Shown here piece after piece: positions 21,994-31,108 of a stretch of 55,173 bases of DNA. The position numbers and the translations under genes were made by a program. This DNA is from a virus. Under the pieces are notes generated by a model that did not search any database, was not told the origin of the DNA, and saw nothing but the letters and a program-made list of their open reading frames with translations. The stretch lies in IMG/VR virus record IMGVR_UViG_3300043607_000025, positions 1 to 55,173 of that record. One strand, written 5' to 3'. Positions within the stretch are counted from its first letter, which is position 1; each line of letters opens with the position of its first letter.

Positions 21994-22258
21994 GCGCAGC
22001 CGGATTGAGCAACGGCAACTCCAACCAGGCGGGCTTCGCCGGCTGACGGCAGTCGCGGATGTCGCGGACCAGATTGCTGATGAGGTCGGCCTGCGTTTTG
22101 TTGCGCTCGGAAGCGTTGGCGGCGACTTCGCCGAGCACATAGGCGGCGAACCCGAGAAACCCAACATTGACCATTAGCAGCGCGATCGCCAATGGCGTCG
22201 ACTTCATCGCATCCAGGGTGCTGGCGGCAACCTTTCCAACTTCCTCTGGAATACTCAT
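21977..22258 (-). CDS. Holin candidate, single membrane segment (93 aa)
   Basis: 93 residues. An N-terminal helix is followed by one strong membrane segment ([20 protein letters not shown]) and a charged helical tail ([20 protein letters not shown]). It lies 3 bases after the endolysin stop in the same direction, the position of many holins. The single segment would make it a class III-like holin or an accessory membrane protein. Confidence 0.6.
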   Translation of the reverse strand: MSIPEEVGKVAASTLDAMKSTPLAIALLMVNVGFLGFAAYVLGEVAANASERNKTQADLISNLVRDIRDCRQPAKPAWLELPLLNPAALTRAR

Positions 22259-22261
22259 CGG

Positions 22262-22831
22262 CTACGTCCCCGCGTCATCTTCCGGCGCATCCACGGCCTG
22301 CGGCATTTCCTCGCCCATGGGCTTCACCACTTTGTCAGGCTTGCCGTCATAGTTTTCATCGGGGATATTCTGGAACAGCAACGCCTCGCTCGCGCGGCGG
22401 CGCGTCAGTCCCGCCAGCACCTTGCCGCCGCCCTTGTTCCACTTGGCAAATTCCTTCGCCGCCCCGGCAAAGTCATTGGCGTTGACCTTCTTGAGCAGGG
22501 TGGACTTGCCCAGGTTGCCCTCGCCGCAGTTGTAGGCGAACGACACCAGCGCATCATACTGCCACGGCTCCAGCGGCACCTTGACCAACCTGCGCACGGC
22601 CGCCTCAAATCCCGCCATGTCGGAGAGGAACTCAGCATCGCATTCGACCTGGGACCACACGTCGCCGGAGTTGAACTTGCGGCCGTGGTGGTTGGTGTGG
22701 CCGTGACCGATGGTCAAAACGCCAGCTGGGCATTTGTACGCCTTAAACTTGCCCTCGTGCGGTTTGAGACAACCTTCAAAGTGCTTTATGAGGTTGGCAC
22801 ACGCGGCGGTGAGCTTGCGATCATCGTTCAT
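22262..22831 (-). CDS. Endolysin, GH24 (T4-type) muramidase
   Basis: 189 residues of the phage lysozyme family. The catalytic set fits Glu-Asp/Cys-Thr: E19 in HFEGC, C34 and T40 in YKCPAGVLTIGHGHT (C-x5-T). Downstream PWQYDALVSFAYNCGEGNLG and RRRASEALLF are standard for the fold. No signal-anchor is visible, so release depends on a holin. The last 30 residues are an acidic tail beyond the usual domain. It sits with the holin candidates at the end of the late operon. Confidence 0.9.
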   Translation of the reverse strand: MNDDRKLTAACANLIKHFEGCLKPHEGKFKAYKCPAGVLTIGHGHTNHHGRKFNSGDVWSQVECDAEFLSDMAGFEAAVRRLVKVPLEPWQYDALVSFAYNCGEGNLGKSTLLKKVNANDFAGAAKEFAKWNKGGGKVLAGLTRRRASEALLFQNIPDENYDGKPDKVVKPMGEEMPQAVDAPEDDAGT

Positions 22832-22843
22832 TTCTTTGCCTCT

Positions 22844-22948
22844 TCAGCGCATGAACATCAGCAGCAGCAGCACGGCCAGGATCGGAAGCGTGCTGGCGGA
22901 AACGATCTGCGCCACCAGCAAACGGTCAATCGGGCGGCGATAGGTCAT
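22844..22948 (-). CDS. Membrane peptide in the lysis cluster (34 aa)
   Basis: MTYRRPIDRLLVAQIVSAST starts a 34-residue peptide that is basic and then almost wholly hydrophobic (LPILAVLLLLMFMR). GAGG precedes the ATG by about 6 bases. A small holin or pinholin-like peptide is possible. Confidence 0.5.
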   Translation of the reverse strand: MTYRRPIDRLLVAQIVSASTLPILAVLLLLMFMR

Positions 22949-22956
22949 GACGACCC

Positions 22957-23541
22957 TCACAAGCTTGTGGAGAACGCGACATTGAGCGTGTCCCCGTTCA
23001 CCACAGCCTTGTCGCCGGTCGAGAACGTCCCGGCCGACCACAGCACGCCGCCGGTGTCGTCCTTGGTGGCGACCGCGCCGGTGCCGAAGACCAGGAACGC
23101 GCCCTTCACGGTGCCGGTGCTGGTGATGGCGAACGACAGCGCCGCCGACAGCGCCTTGCCGCCCGCCGAGGCCGCCGACCACACCGCGGTCTTGCGGTTG
23201 CCGGTATAGGTTGGCGCGTTGGCGCTGCCAGCCTCAAGCCATCCGACGTGCGATGCCATCGTGTCGCCGGCCGCGACAGCCGTGTACGACACAGACGAGA
23301 TCAGGCTCATGAACGGCCCGACCACGGTGTAAGCCGCGCCGGCAAAGGCGGTGTCCAGCATCAGGTTCTTGCCGACCGTGCAGACCACGTTCTCGATCGT
23401 GTCGCGCCACTTGAGTTGGCCGTCCGCGCCGATGCATTCCATCTCGTAGCGACCGTGCGCCTCGGCATATTCGCTGAGGCCAGAGCCGCGAATTACGGAC
23501 GCGTCGTTGTATTCGCGCGCCTGCGCGCGTTCATCGGTCAT
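22957..23541 (-). CDS. Tail-fibre-associated or decoration protein (194 aa)
   Basis: 194 residues from ATG at 23541 with a strong ribosome site (AAGGAG). The N-terminus is charged (MTDERAQAREYNDASVIRGS); from residue 60 it is Ala/Gly/Thr-rich beta sequence (TAFAGAAYTVVGPFMSLISS), typical of phage structural proteins at fibre tips. It follows the large fibre gene. No enzymatic motif. Confidence 0.6.
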   Translation of the reverse strand: MTDERAQAREYNDASVIRGSGLSEYAEAHGRYEMECIGADGQLKWRDTIENVVCTVGKNLMLDTAFAGAAYTVVGPFMSLISSVSYTAVAAGDTMASHVGWLEAGSANAPTYTGNRKTAVWSAASAGGKALSAALSFAITSTGTVKGAFLVFGTGAVATKDDTGGVLWSAGTFSTGDKAVVNGDTLNVAFSTSL

Positions 23542-23564
23542 GAGTTTCTCCTTTTGGAAGGTCG

Positions 23565-25304
23565 TTATGTGAGCGTCGGCAGCGGATCGATGTAGCAAGT
23601 GCCGGATGTCTTACCGATGCGCACGTTGATGTAGATGAAACCCTTCATCTGCGGCTGCGGCGAGGTCAGCGTGGTGACGAGCTTGAACGGCGACCAGCCG
23701 GCGCCCGAGCCGCCGCCGTTCCAAGTGCTGCCGTCCGAGGACACAGCAGCGGCAGCCGCCAGAGGATGCGATTTGCACGTGGTCTTGAAGCTGGCGATCG
23801 GCGAGCCCGAGCTGCCGAGGTACTGCACGTCCATCCAGATCTCGTCGTTGTTCGGCAACGATGCGGAATTCACCGTGCCGTGGACCGTGACGATGACATC
23901 GGCGCCCGTTGTCTCGGACCAGATGGCCAGCGGCAGCATGCGATAGGGCGTCAAGAACGCCGCCTGCGCATTGGTGACGATCTTGTCCGAGGTCGGCGTG
24001 GTGCCGTCGGTGGCGCCGCCGACGCGCGTGATCGAGGTCTCGGTAACTTGCGAGCCTGCGTACTCGTCCCGGGTGGCCTTGTAGTTGGTGGCCCCGCTGT
24101 CGCAGCGCACGGTGATGACGGGGGTCGCCGGATAACCACCCACGTTCGTAGTCCCGTAGCGGGTCATGCTGGCGTGAAATTTACAGTCCTCAAACACGAC
24201 AGGAGCGGCAGACACCGGCTGGTTCGCGAACAACTGGCCGGAAAACGCCGAGAAGTCGATACCCCGACAAGTCATGCTAAGCGTCGGGCCGGAAGTATAC
24301 GTCGTGAACAAAGAGGCCGGGAACGTCGCACCTTGGATAGCGGACGGTGTGTTGCGCCATTCCCAGCTCGCGCTTTGAAGCCGAATAGTTTGGCCGGTAG
24401 CTGCAAACTGCACCGTGCAATTATCCCACAAAACATGAGAGGGAGCGGCGCCGAGGGTCCCAATGGCTATCAATGCAGATGCATTGGTATTGACCAACGT
24501 GAATGCACAGTTCTTAAAAGAGAAAAAGGTCCCTTGCGAAGACACACCCCCGATTGTCAACTGGGTGCCGGATGAAGACCCATCGCCAGCCCTGAAATTT
24601 ATCCCTTGGTAAAAACAACTCACGACCCCCGGAGTGTTGAGATTGATGGCAGTCCCGCCGGTTGTCGCAATCGACGCTCCGGTATTGTAATTCGCCTCGA
24701 CCGGCGGCAGGGCCGCCGTACGATCCACGCAGATTGCGTAAGTGGGAGCGGCAGCCGTGGCAGGCCCCGACAAGTTCAAGGCCGTCGCCTGCGTCTCGGC
24801 GTGGTTGTCGGCGATCCAGAACTTGTGCCCGGCCGCGCCCCAGTTGGGGGCATAAGCGTTGGCAAGCCGTGCGTGCGGGGCGCCCCAGGCCGGGAAGTTG
24901 CCGACCGGACCGAGTGAGGTCCACACCGCCGTGGTGTCGGTCGTGGTGACACCAGCCGTATCACTGAACGACGGCTCGGAGGCACTCATCGCCCCCGCCG
25001 TCGTGCATATCTGGTAGCTGGCGCCGCTGCTGCGCTTGATGATCTGCCCGAGCACGGCGGGCGTGGCGGCTTTCACCTGTGCCCAGGTTGCCGTGCTGGC
25101 CAGATCGCCGTTGACGGCAGGCTGGCCGGTGCATTCCTGAAACGTAACTGTATTAGATACAGTTTTTGCGCCTCGAGTTAGCGTCCAAGCTGGTTCGCTT
25201 CCTGCACTTGTACCACCCACAATAACCACGAACACCCGCTCAGAATTGACCGCAGGTGCCGCCAACTGACGAATAATCTGACCGGCCGCATAGGCCGTGG
25301 ACAC
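23565..25304 (-). CDS. Tail fibre-like protein, start uncertain
   Basis: 579 residues from GTG at 25304. N-terminal repeat-like modules (AYAAGQIIRQLAAPAVNSER, GSEPAWTLT) are followed by a long beta-helix-like body rich in Asn/Ser/Thr/Gly and a C-terminal beta domain. This fits a tail fibre or spike. The frame stays open for 53 more codons upstream and these read like protein (GVTPIALVDTTWYVSSVKYT), yet no ATG, GTG or TTG occurs in them. The open stretch ends at a TAA that is also the stop of the upstream gene, in the same frame. Confidence 0.7.
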   Translation of the reverse strand: MSTAYAAGQIIRQLAAPAVNSERVFVVIVGGTSAGSEPAWTLTRGAKTVSNTVTFQECTGQPAVNGDLASTATWAQVKAATPAVLGQIIKRSSGASYQICTTAGAMSASEPSFSDTAGVTTTDTTAVWTSLGPVGNFPAWGAPHARLANAYAPNWGAAGHKFWIADNHAETQATALNLSGPATAAAPTYAICVDRTAALPPVEANYNTGASIATTGGTAINLNTPGVVSCFYQGINFRAGDGSSSGTQLTIGGVSSQGTFFSFKNCAFTLVNTNASALIAIGTLGAAPSHVLWDNCTVQFAATGQTIRLQSASWEWRNTPSAIQGATFPASLFTTYTSGPTLSMTCRGIDFSAFSGQLFANQPVSAAPVVFEDCKFHASMTRYGTTNVGGYPATPVITVRCDSGATNYKATRDEYAGSQVTETSITRVGGATDGTTPTSDKIVTNAQAAFLTPYRMLPLAIWSETTGADVIVTVHGTVNSASLPNNDEIWMDVQYLGSSGSPIASFKTTCKSHPLAAAAAVSSDGSTWNGGGSGAGWSPFKLVTTLTSPQPQMKGFIYINVRIGKTSGTCYIDPLPTLT

Positions 25305-25463
25305 AGCAAACTGCGTAGCCGCTGTATACTTAACCGAAGAAACATACCAAGTGGTGTCGACGAGGGCGATTGGAGTTACTCCTGCTGGAGTGCCATAATG
25401 CGCGACGGGACCAGTGGCTTGAGGCCGAGTTGCTGCGTAGAGGCTAGTGCGATGGCCAAGGGC

Positions 25464-25988
25464 TTATGCTCCCAACGCTGTACCCGAACTCAACCGCGAG
25501 CTCTTGACTGGCGGCACGCCGGAATTGACCTGTACTGGCGACAGCCCCGCGATCGTTGCATTGCGCATGACAGCACTCGCCAGCGTCGCGCTTGGACCGT
25601 CCGATGCCGACGCCGCTTCCACCACCGCCGCCGTCAAGATGCTTGGCGCGGTCACCGAAGCGGCGGCCAACTCGGCAGCGGCTGCCGCCTCGGCGAGCGC
25701 GACAGCGTAGCCAACTCCAGCGTTGACTGCGTCGGCTGCGATCACCGCCTCGACGACGGCTGCCGCGTAGGCAAGCCCGGCATTGACGGTGGCCGCCGCA
25801 CTCGCCGCCTCGCGCATGATCTCGCCGAGGTAGGCATCGATATGATCACCGACCGAGGCCGGGTCATCGACCAGCGTGGCAAAGACCACGTTGCCGGTGC
25901 CCGGTGCGTCCAGCGCCGATGCAGCCTCGGCGAGCCCCGCCGCGATCGCCGCCCGCCGCCGCAGTTGGCTGACGCTACAGACGAGCAT
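25464..25988 (-). CDS. Ala/Glu-repeat virion protein
   Basis: 174 residues made mostly of degenerate units of the form ALAEAAxAxD-xxNAG (for example AVVEAVIAADAVNAGVGYAV). A similar EAADxxAxAG pattern makes up the 42670-43485 protein. The end (NATIAGLSPVQVNSGVPPVK) is different and may be a fibre joint. Its TAA stop is followed in the same frame by the fibre gene. Its ATG overlaps the previous stop by one base. Confidence 0.6.
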   Translation of the reverse strand: MLVCSVSQLRRRAAIAAGLAEAASALDAPGTGNVVFATLVDDPASVGDHIDAYLGEIMREAASAAATVNAGLAYAAAVVEAVIAADAVNAGVGYAVALAEAAAAAELAAASVTAPSILTAAVVEAASASDGPSATLASAVMRNATIAGLSPVQVNSGVPPVKSSRLSSGTALGA

Positions 25989-27274
25989 TAGGACGGCTGC
26001 TGCAAGCTTGGGTCCGGCGTGTACGCCCGGATCTCGCCGGTCGGTTGGAATTGACCTGCCGGCTTCTCTTGCGGCGGCTCCGCGTCATAGTCGACGCCCG
26101 TGGTGCCGGTATTCTCACCGTTGATCCATCTGTCGCTGCCGTGCAGCAGGATATCCGGGCGCTTGCCTAGCAGCTTCTCTGCCGGCGCCGGCAGCCCTTC
26201 CGGGTGTTCATCCGTCGGCGGCTGTCCTACCGGGTCGACGGGGATCAAGGTGAACTGTCCATCCTTGTCCTTGATCGGAATGCCGTTGTCGTTGCGCTCG
26301 TAGTCGATGAAGGCACGGCGGTTGGACTCGACGCCAGTATCGAGCATCACGCCGGTGAACAACTGAAACTCGGCCAGCTCGACCCAACTAATGTCATTGA
26401 CATAAGCAGACGTCCCAGGGATGCCGAACGCCTGGCCGCTGGTGGGAATCGGGCCGGGGGCATAGCTCCCACTGGGTGGCGATGGGACCGGCTCGCCCAT
26501 GAAATTGTCGCTGAACGTCCCGGAAAGGCTGTATATATTCTCGGTCAAGATGGTATTTGGCCCAAGACCGTCAGGTGCATCCCGATTGGGGCCCATGTTC
26601 TCCGGCCCCCGATAGTCCTTGTCGTCAATGGCGTACCACATCTGGCAGGAACTGCTGGCGAACGGATCTCCTATCGAAAGGCTCCCGCTCAGGTCGAACG
26701 ACAACAGCAAATGGTGCCACTCATCTGGCGTTATCGACAGGTTCGTTTCCGGGTCTGACAGTATGGCAGTTCGAACATGGAAATACTCAGGGGGTCCGTA
26801 TAATATCGTGGGCGAAGCGTCCTTGAGAGTAAGACTATAGCTGCGGGGAATCCCGGTAAAATTATAAAAGGCAGATGTTGCAACCCAACCCACCGCCGCA
26901 TAAGCCCCATAAGTATCCATCTGCAAGTTGAATTCCAGGTCGAACGTCCCGTCGCTGTAGCACTCGAGCCCGATGTAAGACGGCCCGACGTCATATGGAT
27001 CGCCCACAGTCTCCCAACCGTAAAAGGCTTCAAAATGATGAAACTCGCTAACCGGATTAACCAGGATATCGCCGTACAAATAACTGAAGTTCTGCTGCTG
27101 TTGCGACGTGCCGAACACGACCAGCGGGAGTCGGATCACAGGAGCAGTAGCGGGACCTCCTGGTCCTGTGTGCCCTAATGCCGCCAACACCGACTCCTTC
27201 GGCACCCTAAACCAAAACGAGATCACCGCCTTGCTGAAATTCGGAATGCCTTTCGGTATTTGCAGATAACTCAT
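25988..27274 (-). CDS. Tail protein with lectin-like (LamG/concanavalin) N-terminal domain
   Basis: 428 residues. AVISFWFRVPKES near the start and PDEWHHLLLSFDLSGSL followed by MWYAIDDKDY in the middle are typical of concanavalin/LamG jelly-roll domains found in phage tail proteins. The C-terminal 120 residues are Pro-rich and probably extended. In the tail/fibre block it could bind host surface glycans, although the sequence does not show which. Confidence 0.65.
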   Translation of the reverse strand: MSYLQIPKGIPNFSKAVISFWFRVPKESVLAALGHTGPGGPATAPVIRLPLVVFGTSQQQQNFSYLYGDILVNPVSEFHHFEAFYGWETVGDPYDVGPSYIGLECYSDGTFDLEFNLQMDTYGAYAAVGWVATSAFYNFTGIPRSYSLTLKDASPTILYGPPEYFHVRTAILSDPETNLSITPDEWHHLLLSFDLSGSLSIGDPFASSSCQMWYAIDDKDYRGPENMGPNRDAPDGLGPNTILTENIYSLSGTFSDNFMGEPVPSPPSGSYAPGPIPTSGQAFGIPGTSAYVNDISWVELAEFQLFTGVMLDTGVESNRRAFIDYERNDNGIPIKDKDGQFTLIPVDPVGQPPTDEHPEGLPAPAEKLLGKRPDILLHGSDRWINGENTGTTGVDYDAEPPQEKPAGQFQPTGEIRAYTPDPSLQQPS

Positions 27275-27441
27275 CCGAGCTTCTTGAGTTGAGGACGCCG
27301 GGCAGAAGGTGGCTCAGGTGGAGGCCCTGGAGGGGCACCGGCTTTGTCGCCGAACTCAACCGCAAGCCCGCCGCCCACCTCATCCCAATGCACATTGTAG
27401 ATGCGCGTTAGCAAATCCTGAGAGTAAGCTCCAACCGGCAT
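27271..27441 (-). CDS. Small proline-rich protein (56 aa)
   Basis: MPVGAYSQDLLTRIYNVHWD, then a Gly-rich strand and a Pro/Ala/Arg tail, 56 residues. It overlaps its neighbours as ATGA downstream and TGATG upstream, which makes it a credible gene of the tail operon despite its size. Confidence 0.6.
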   Translation of the reverse strand: MPVGAYSQDLLTRIYNVHWDEVGGGLAVEFGDKAGAPPGPPPEPPSARRPQLKKLG

Positions 27442-28235
27442 CAGATATCCGTGCGCAGGAACGGCAACGTCACCGACAGTCCCGATGGCGCAGCATTATC
27501 GGATTGCGTGACCCGGAGCGCATAGCGATCGCCCTCGGCAAAATCCACCAACGCCGGAATATTGAACGCGCCCGGTTGCCCGCCGTCGGTATCGATGGAG
27601 CTGCCGGCGACAAACGTGATGGTGCCGATCTCGACCCTGTTCTTCTCGATCGACAAAATGATGTTGGTGCCCGTGGCAATACCTACATCGAGATAGGCGT
27701 AGCAATGCGCATCCCCGCTCACCAACTGCATCGTGCGGGTGGCGATGCCCTGGAACAGCAGTTCATTCGGCACGCGCTGGATGCTGCCGGGCATAAAAAT
27801 GATGGCGTCGAAGTTGATGTCGTAGAGAGGCATCCAGAATTGATAGAGCGGATTGCCGCTACCGTCGGCGGCATTCGGGTCGAAGACCGCTGGCAGCGCC
27901 GGGGTGTTATGATCGACCAGCACCTGGAACATGCCCAGGCCGCGGACCGAGATCAATTGTCCCCTGGTATACGGCGTGCTGTTGAGCCATTGCCCGATAT
28001 AGGTAAGCGTTGCGATCGGCAGCGGGATGACCTGGGTCGTGCCATCCGTGAACAGGATCGTCATGCTGTTGGGCGAGGAGCTGATGCTGTCGATCTGCTT
28101 GCCTTCGTCCAGAGCCGCGTTGAGCTCCACGATCCGCTGATCGACATCGTAGAAATTGCCGTCGACCTGCGCGGCGCTGATCGGAGCCCCGGTTCCGGCA
28201 CCCCAGGTGCCGGATGTAACGTAGACGACCGTCAT
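27441..28235 (-). CDS. Tail/baseplate protein (264 aa)
   Basis: 264 residues. The N-terminal part GAPISAAQVDGNFYDVDQRI is a common opening in phage tail fibre proteins. YIGQWLNSTPYTRGQLISVR resembles the W-x-x-x-x-Y-x-x-G carbohydrate-binding-type module, and the C-terminal half is a beta sandwich (AYLDVGIATGTNIILSIEKN). Probably part of the baseplate or fibre. Confidence 0.6.
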   Translation of the reverse strand: MTVVYVTSGTWGAGTGAPISAAQVDGNFYDVDQRIVELNAALDEGKQIDSISSSPNSMTILFTDGTTQVIPLPIATLTYIGQWLNSTPYTRGQLISVRGLGMFQVLVDHNTPALPAVFDPNAADGSGNPLYQFWMPLYDINFDAIIFMPGSIQRVPNELLFQGIATRTMQLVSGDAHCYAYLDVGIATGTNIILSIEKNRVEIGTITFVAGSSIDTDGGQPGAFNIPALVDFAEGDRYALRVTQSDNAAPSGLSVTLPFLRTDI

Positions 28236-28239
28236 ACGG

Positions 28240-28659
28240 CTACCCTATGGTGTCCATAAAATCTTCGTCGACAAATGGTATGGTTTTGTTCTTTTCCAGG
28301 GTCTTGACATTGTCTGGGTTCGGCGGATTGCTAAAGATCATTTTGACTGGCCCCCTCTCGGTATCAAACCTGACCTTCTTCAACCTCTCGACATCGACAT
28401 AGTTTTTCTTGTTGATGTTGCCCTTCTCATCCTTCTGATAAACCCGCTCGTTGTCGACCTGCCGCTTGGTTTCATGCTCTGGCGAATTGCTCGAATAGCT
28501 GGCGCTAAAGCTGTACTGGAGGTCGATGAGCCCGCCGCCCGAGCCGCCGATAGTGCAGATGCCTTTCGTGGCATCGTCCGCAGGCGGCAAGACGCGCGCC
28601 GGGCCGGGCCGGATGTTGGGCAACACTGCTGGTCGGACGACTACCTCAAAACCAGCCAT
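28240..28659 (-). CDS. Small tail-associated protein (139 aa)
   Basis: 139 residues from ATG at 28659 (TGATG overlap). Pro-rich start, a Ser/Tyr patch (LQYSFSASYSSNSPEH) and then a very Lys/Asn/Asp-rich tail that differs in composition from neighbours. Unknown function. Confidence 0.55.
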   Translation of the reverse strand: MAGFEVVVRPAVLPNIRPGPARVLPPADDATKGICTIGGSGGGLIDLQYSFSASYSSNSPEHETKRQVDNERVYQKDEKGNINKKNYVDVERLKKVRFDTERGPVKMIFSNPPNPDNVKTLEKNKTIPFVDEDFMDTIG

Positions 28660-30701
28660 CACACCGCCTCCAGGTCGTAGCCGCTTGAAATTTTGAGCTC
28701 AGTGACCTGCACGGCATAATCGCTGGAAAACTCGCGGGTCATGCTCTTGAGCTTGAAGGTCGCCTTGGTTTCCACCGCCTTGAGTGCGTTGCCGACCGAA
28801 GTGGATCGCGCCTGCACCGCTTTCTGCAATTGCGCGGCGTCCTCGTCGGTGATGTACGGCGTGATGATCGGCGGGACATTCCAGTGGGCGTGGGTGAAGA
28901 TATAGTCACCTTGCACGGATGCGGGATTCTCGACCACCAATGGCTGGTCGATGACATCCTCGACCCGCAGCGCGGACGTGAAGTCGAGCCCGTCATCATT
29001 TGGATTGGCATTCGGCGGCTGGTAGCCGACCGAGGTATCGAACAGGACGATGCGGCCGGTGAACTGCTGATAATCGGCCCCGGTGTAATTGGTGCTGCAA
29101 TAGGTCGGCGTCCCGCCCGCTGCCACTGCCGATCCGCCGCGGCCGATGGCGCAGCCGATGCGAAGCTCGCAGGCGATGCGGCCATCCGAACCATCCAGCG
29201 CGAGCGAATAACCAATGACCTTGCCGAGCGCCTCACCGACACGCGGCTCGACCAGAAACGCATTCTTGCGCAGCGTGATCTCGGGCATGCGCGCGAGCTT
29301 AGGGGCAAAGGCGATCTCCACCACCCTCGCTCTTTTCAGCAAGTGCGCGCGCGCCAATACGATCAGATGCTCGAGACTGCGATTGCCGCGCTCGGTCGCA
29401 ATGTAGGAGCGCCGGCGCACATCGCCGATCGGCACATAGGCATCGGTGCCTTCTCCCAGCAGTTCGCTCAGGTTGACCGATTTGACGTCATCGATCCGCA
29501 ATGCCTCACCATCTTCAGGGTCGGTCAGAACATGTTGCACATCGGCAATCAGCGAAAACGACACGCGATCCGTGCATGGCCGATTGGCTGAATAGCCCGC
29601 CACCAAGCTTACCGTCGTGTAATGCAACGGCAGCGCGGCGCCAACCGCCGTATAGCTGCGGCTCAACGCCGTGCTTGAACCAGATTCCCCCGGTATGCCG
29701 AACGCTGCCTGTACCTTGCCGATCGTCACAGAGCTCCGGTCGGAAGTCACGATCCTCGGGTAGGAAATATACGAGGGCGCGGTAATGAAACTCTCCGTCT
29801 CCGTTATCGTGGTGTGTGTGGTCGATGGACCAAACCACGACGTGTCGGGGAAGATGACCGTGATGTCGGAACCCGTGGTCTTGCTCTTGACCGATAAATC
29901 ATACGGCGTCGAGGCGGATGCTTCGGCGACCACCCAGCCGTCGCCAATCGTGGTCCCGGCCTTCGGCCAACTATCGTTCGTCAAGGTATACGATGTGATG
30001 TAGTTGCGGCCGCCATCTGGCCAATTCCGGCACAGATAGCTGCCCAGTTCGACGAGCCCCTGCGCTTGTTGCGTCCAGGCATATTCGGCGATGACATCGA
30101 CCCGAGCCAACGGGCCGCTGGTGAGTGTGAGACCCAATCCGTCGTAGAGCACCGTGCCGTCTTCGCTGGCACCGTCGAACTCGATCAGGCCGTCCTCGCC
30201 GGTGATTTCGTCCGAGACCGTGAGCTCGTGGGTCTCGCGATCATAGTGCCAGATCGCGCTATAGCCTTCGAGCACGACCTCCGGGTCCGTGCGGCGATCC
30301 TTGTCGATCACCACCTCGTCGTAATACGGCAGCACGCGCAGCGTCTCGGCCAAGGCCTCCTTCTGCGCCACGAGGTCGATCGGCCGCGCGACAAATTCCA
30401 ACGTGACGAGTTCCTCGAAGATCGAGGTCGGAACGCCGACGAGCCGCCCGCGGAACCGGACGAGATCCGGCCCGCAGTCAAGCGCAAACCAGCACCAGAT
30501 TTTGCGGCCGGGACCGAGCAGGCCGATGGCATTGCCGGCGACGTTGCGCGGCCGGCGGACCACGACGGTGAGGCTCGCCGGATCGCCCTCGTCTTGCTTA
30601 AGTGTGAAGCTGAAGATGTTCTCGTCCCAGCGTAGATGCTCGGGCGCGAACGTACCCTCATCTGGATCGATCCAGGCAAAGTACGGCATGCCGGCAGGCA
30701 T
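28659..30701 (-). CDS. Baseplate hub / tail-associated protein (680 aa)
   Basis: 680 residues. The N-terminal 130 residues (EDENIFSFTL-type strands, LTVVVRRPRN, then GRKIWCWFALDCGPDLVRFR) look like the beta domains of distal tail and hub proteins. The middle is beta-rich and the C-terminal part contains RSLEHLIVLARAHLLKRARV, a frequent hub-protein helix. Position right after the tape measure and small tail protein supports a hub or tail-tip role. Confidence 0.65.
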   Translation of the reverse strand: MPAGMPYFAWIDPDEGTFAPEHLRWDENIFSFTLKQDEGDPASLTVVVRRPRNVAGNAIGLLGPGRKIWCWFALDCGPDLVRFRGRLVGVPTSIFEELVTLEFVARPIDLVAQKEALAETLRVLPYYDEVVIDKDRRTDPEVVLEGYSAIWHYDRETHELTVSDEITGEDGLIEFDGASEDGTVLYDGLGLTLTSGPLARVDVIAEYAWTQQAQGLVELGSYLCRNWPDGGRNYITSYTLTNDSWPKAGTTIGDGWVVAEASASTPYDLSVKSKTTGSDITVIFPDTSWFGPSTTHTTITETESFITAPSYISYPRIVTSDRSSVTIGKVQAAFGIPGESGSSTALSRSYTAVGAALPLHYTTVSLVAGYSANRPCTDRVSFSLIADVQHVLTDPEDGEALRIDDVKSVNLSELLGEGTDAYVPIGDVRRRSYIATERGNRSLEHLIVLARAHLLKRARVVEIAFAPKLARMPEITLRKNAFLVEPRVGEALGKVIGYSLALDGSDGRIACELRIGCAIGRGGSAVAAGGTPTYCSTNYTGADYQQFTGRIVLFDTSVGYQPPNANPNDDGLDFTSALRVEDVIDQPLVVENPASVQGDYIFTHAHWNVPPIITPYITDEDAAQLQKAVQARSTSVGNALKAVETKATFKLKSMTREFSSDYAVQVTELKISSGYDLEAV

Positions 30702-31108
30702 CAGGCGATCACCCTCTGCTCGGCCTCAAGCGTCCAGGCCACCTCGGCCGCCCACTCGTCACGCGACGTGTTCCAGGACGTCACCTTGGCCAAAATAGTC
30801 AGCACCTCGCCTGCGCCATCGGTGCCGCCGCTGCCGAGGCCGGGGATGCATGTGATGGTGACATCCATTCCCGGCCACACATCGGTGAGCTCGGGCGCCT
30901 CGTGATCGGTGCAGGTGATGCTGACCTTGTGCTGCCGGAACTGCGCGACAGAGATGTCGGCGAGCTCGCCCCGGCAATCGCGCGCCAGGCTTTTGGCCTG
31001 GTCGATCGGCGCCAGCGTCATGGTGATGCCGCGCACAGCGTAAGATGAAAAATCGATGTCGTCGATTGTCAGCAGCGTGTAGGGCGGACGGGTGGGATCG
31101 AGTGGCAT
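30701..31108 (-). CDS. Small distal tail protein (135 aa)
   Basis: 135 residues, overlapping both neighbours by one base. YTLLTIDDIDFSSYAVRGIT and later VSITCTDHEAPELTDVWPGM are the strand pattern of small baseplate proteins. Between the tape measure and the hub, it probably helps to close the tail tip. Confidence 0.6.
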   Translation of the reverse strand: MPLDPTRPPYTLLTIDDIDFSSYAVRGITMTLAPIDQAKSLARDCRGELADISVAQFRQHKVSITCTDHEAPELTDVWPGMDVTITCIPGLGSGGTDGAGEVLTILAKVTSWNTSRDEWAAEVAWTLEAEQRVIA

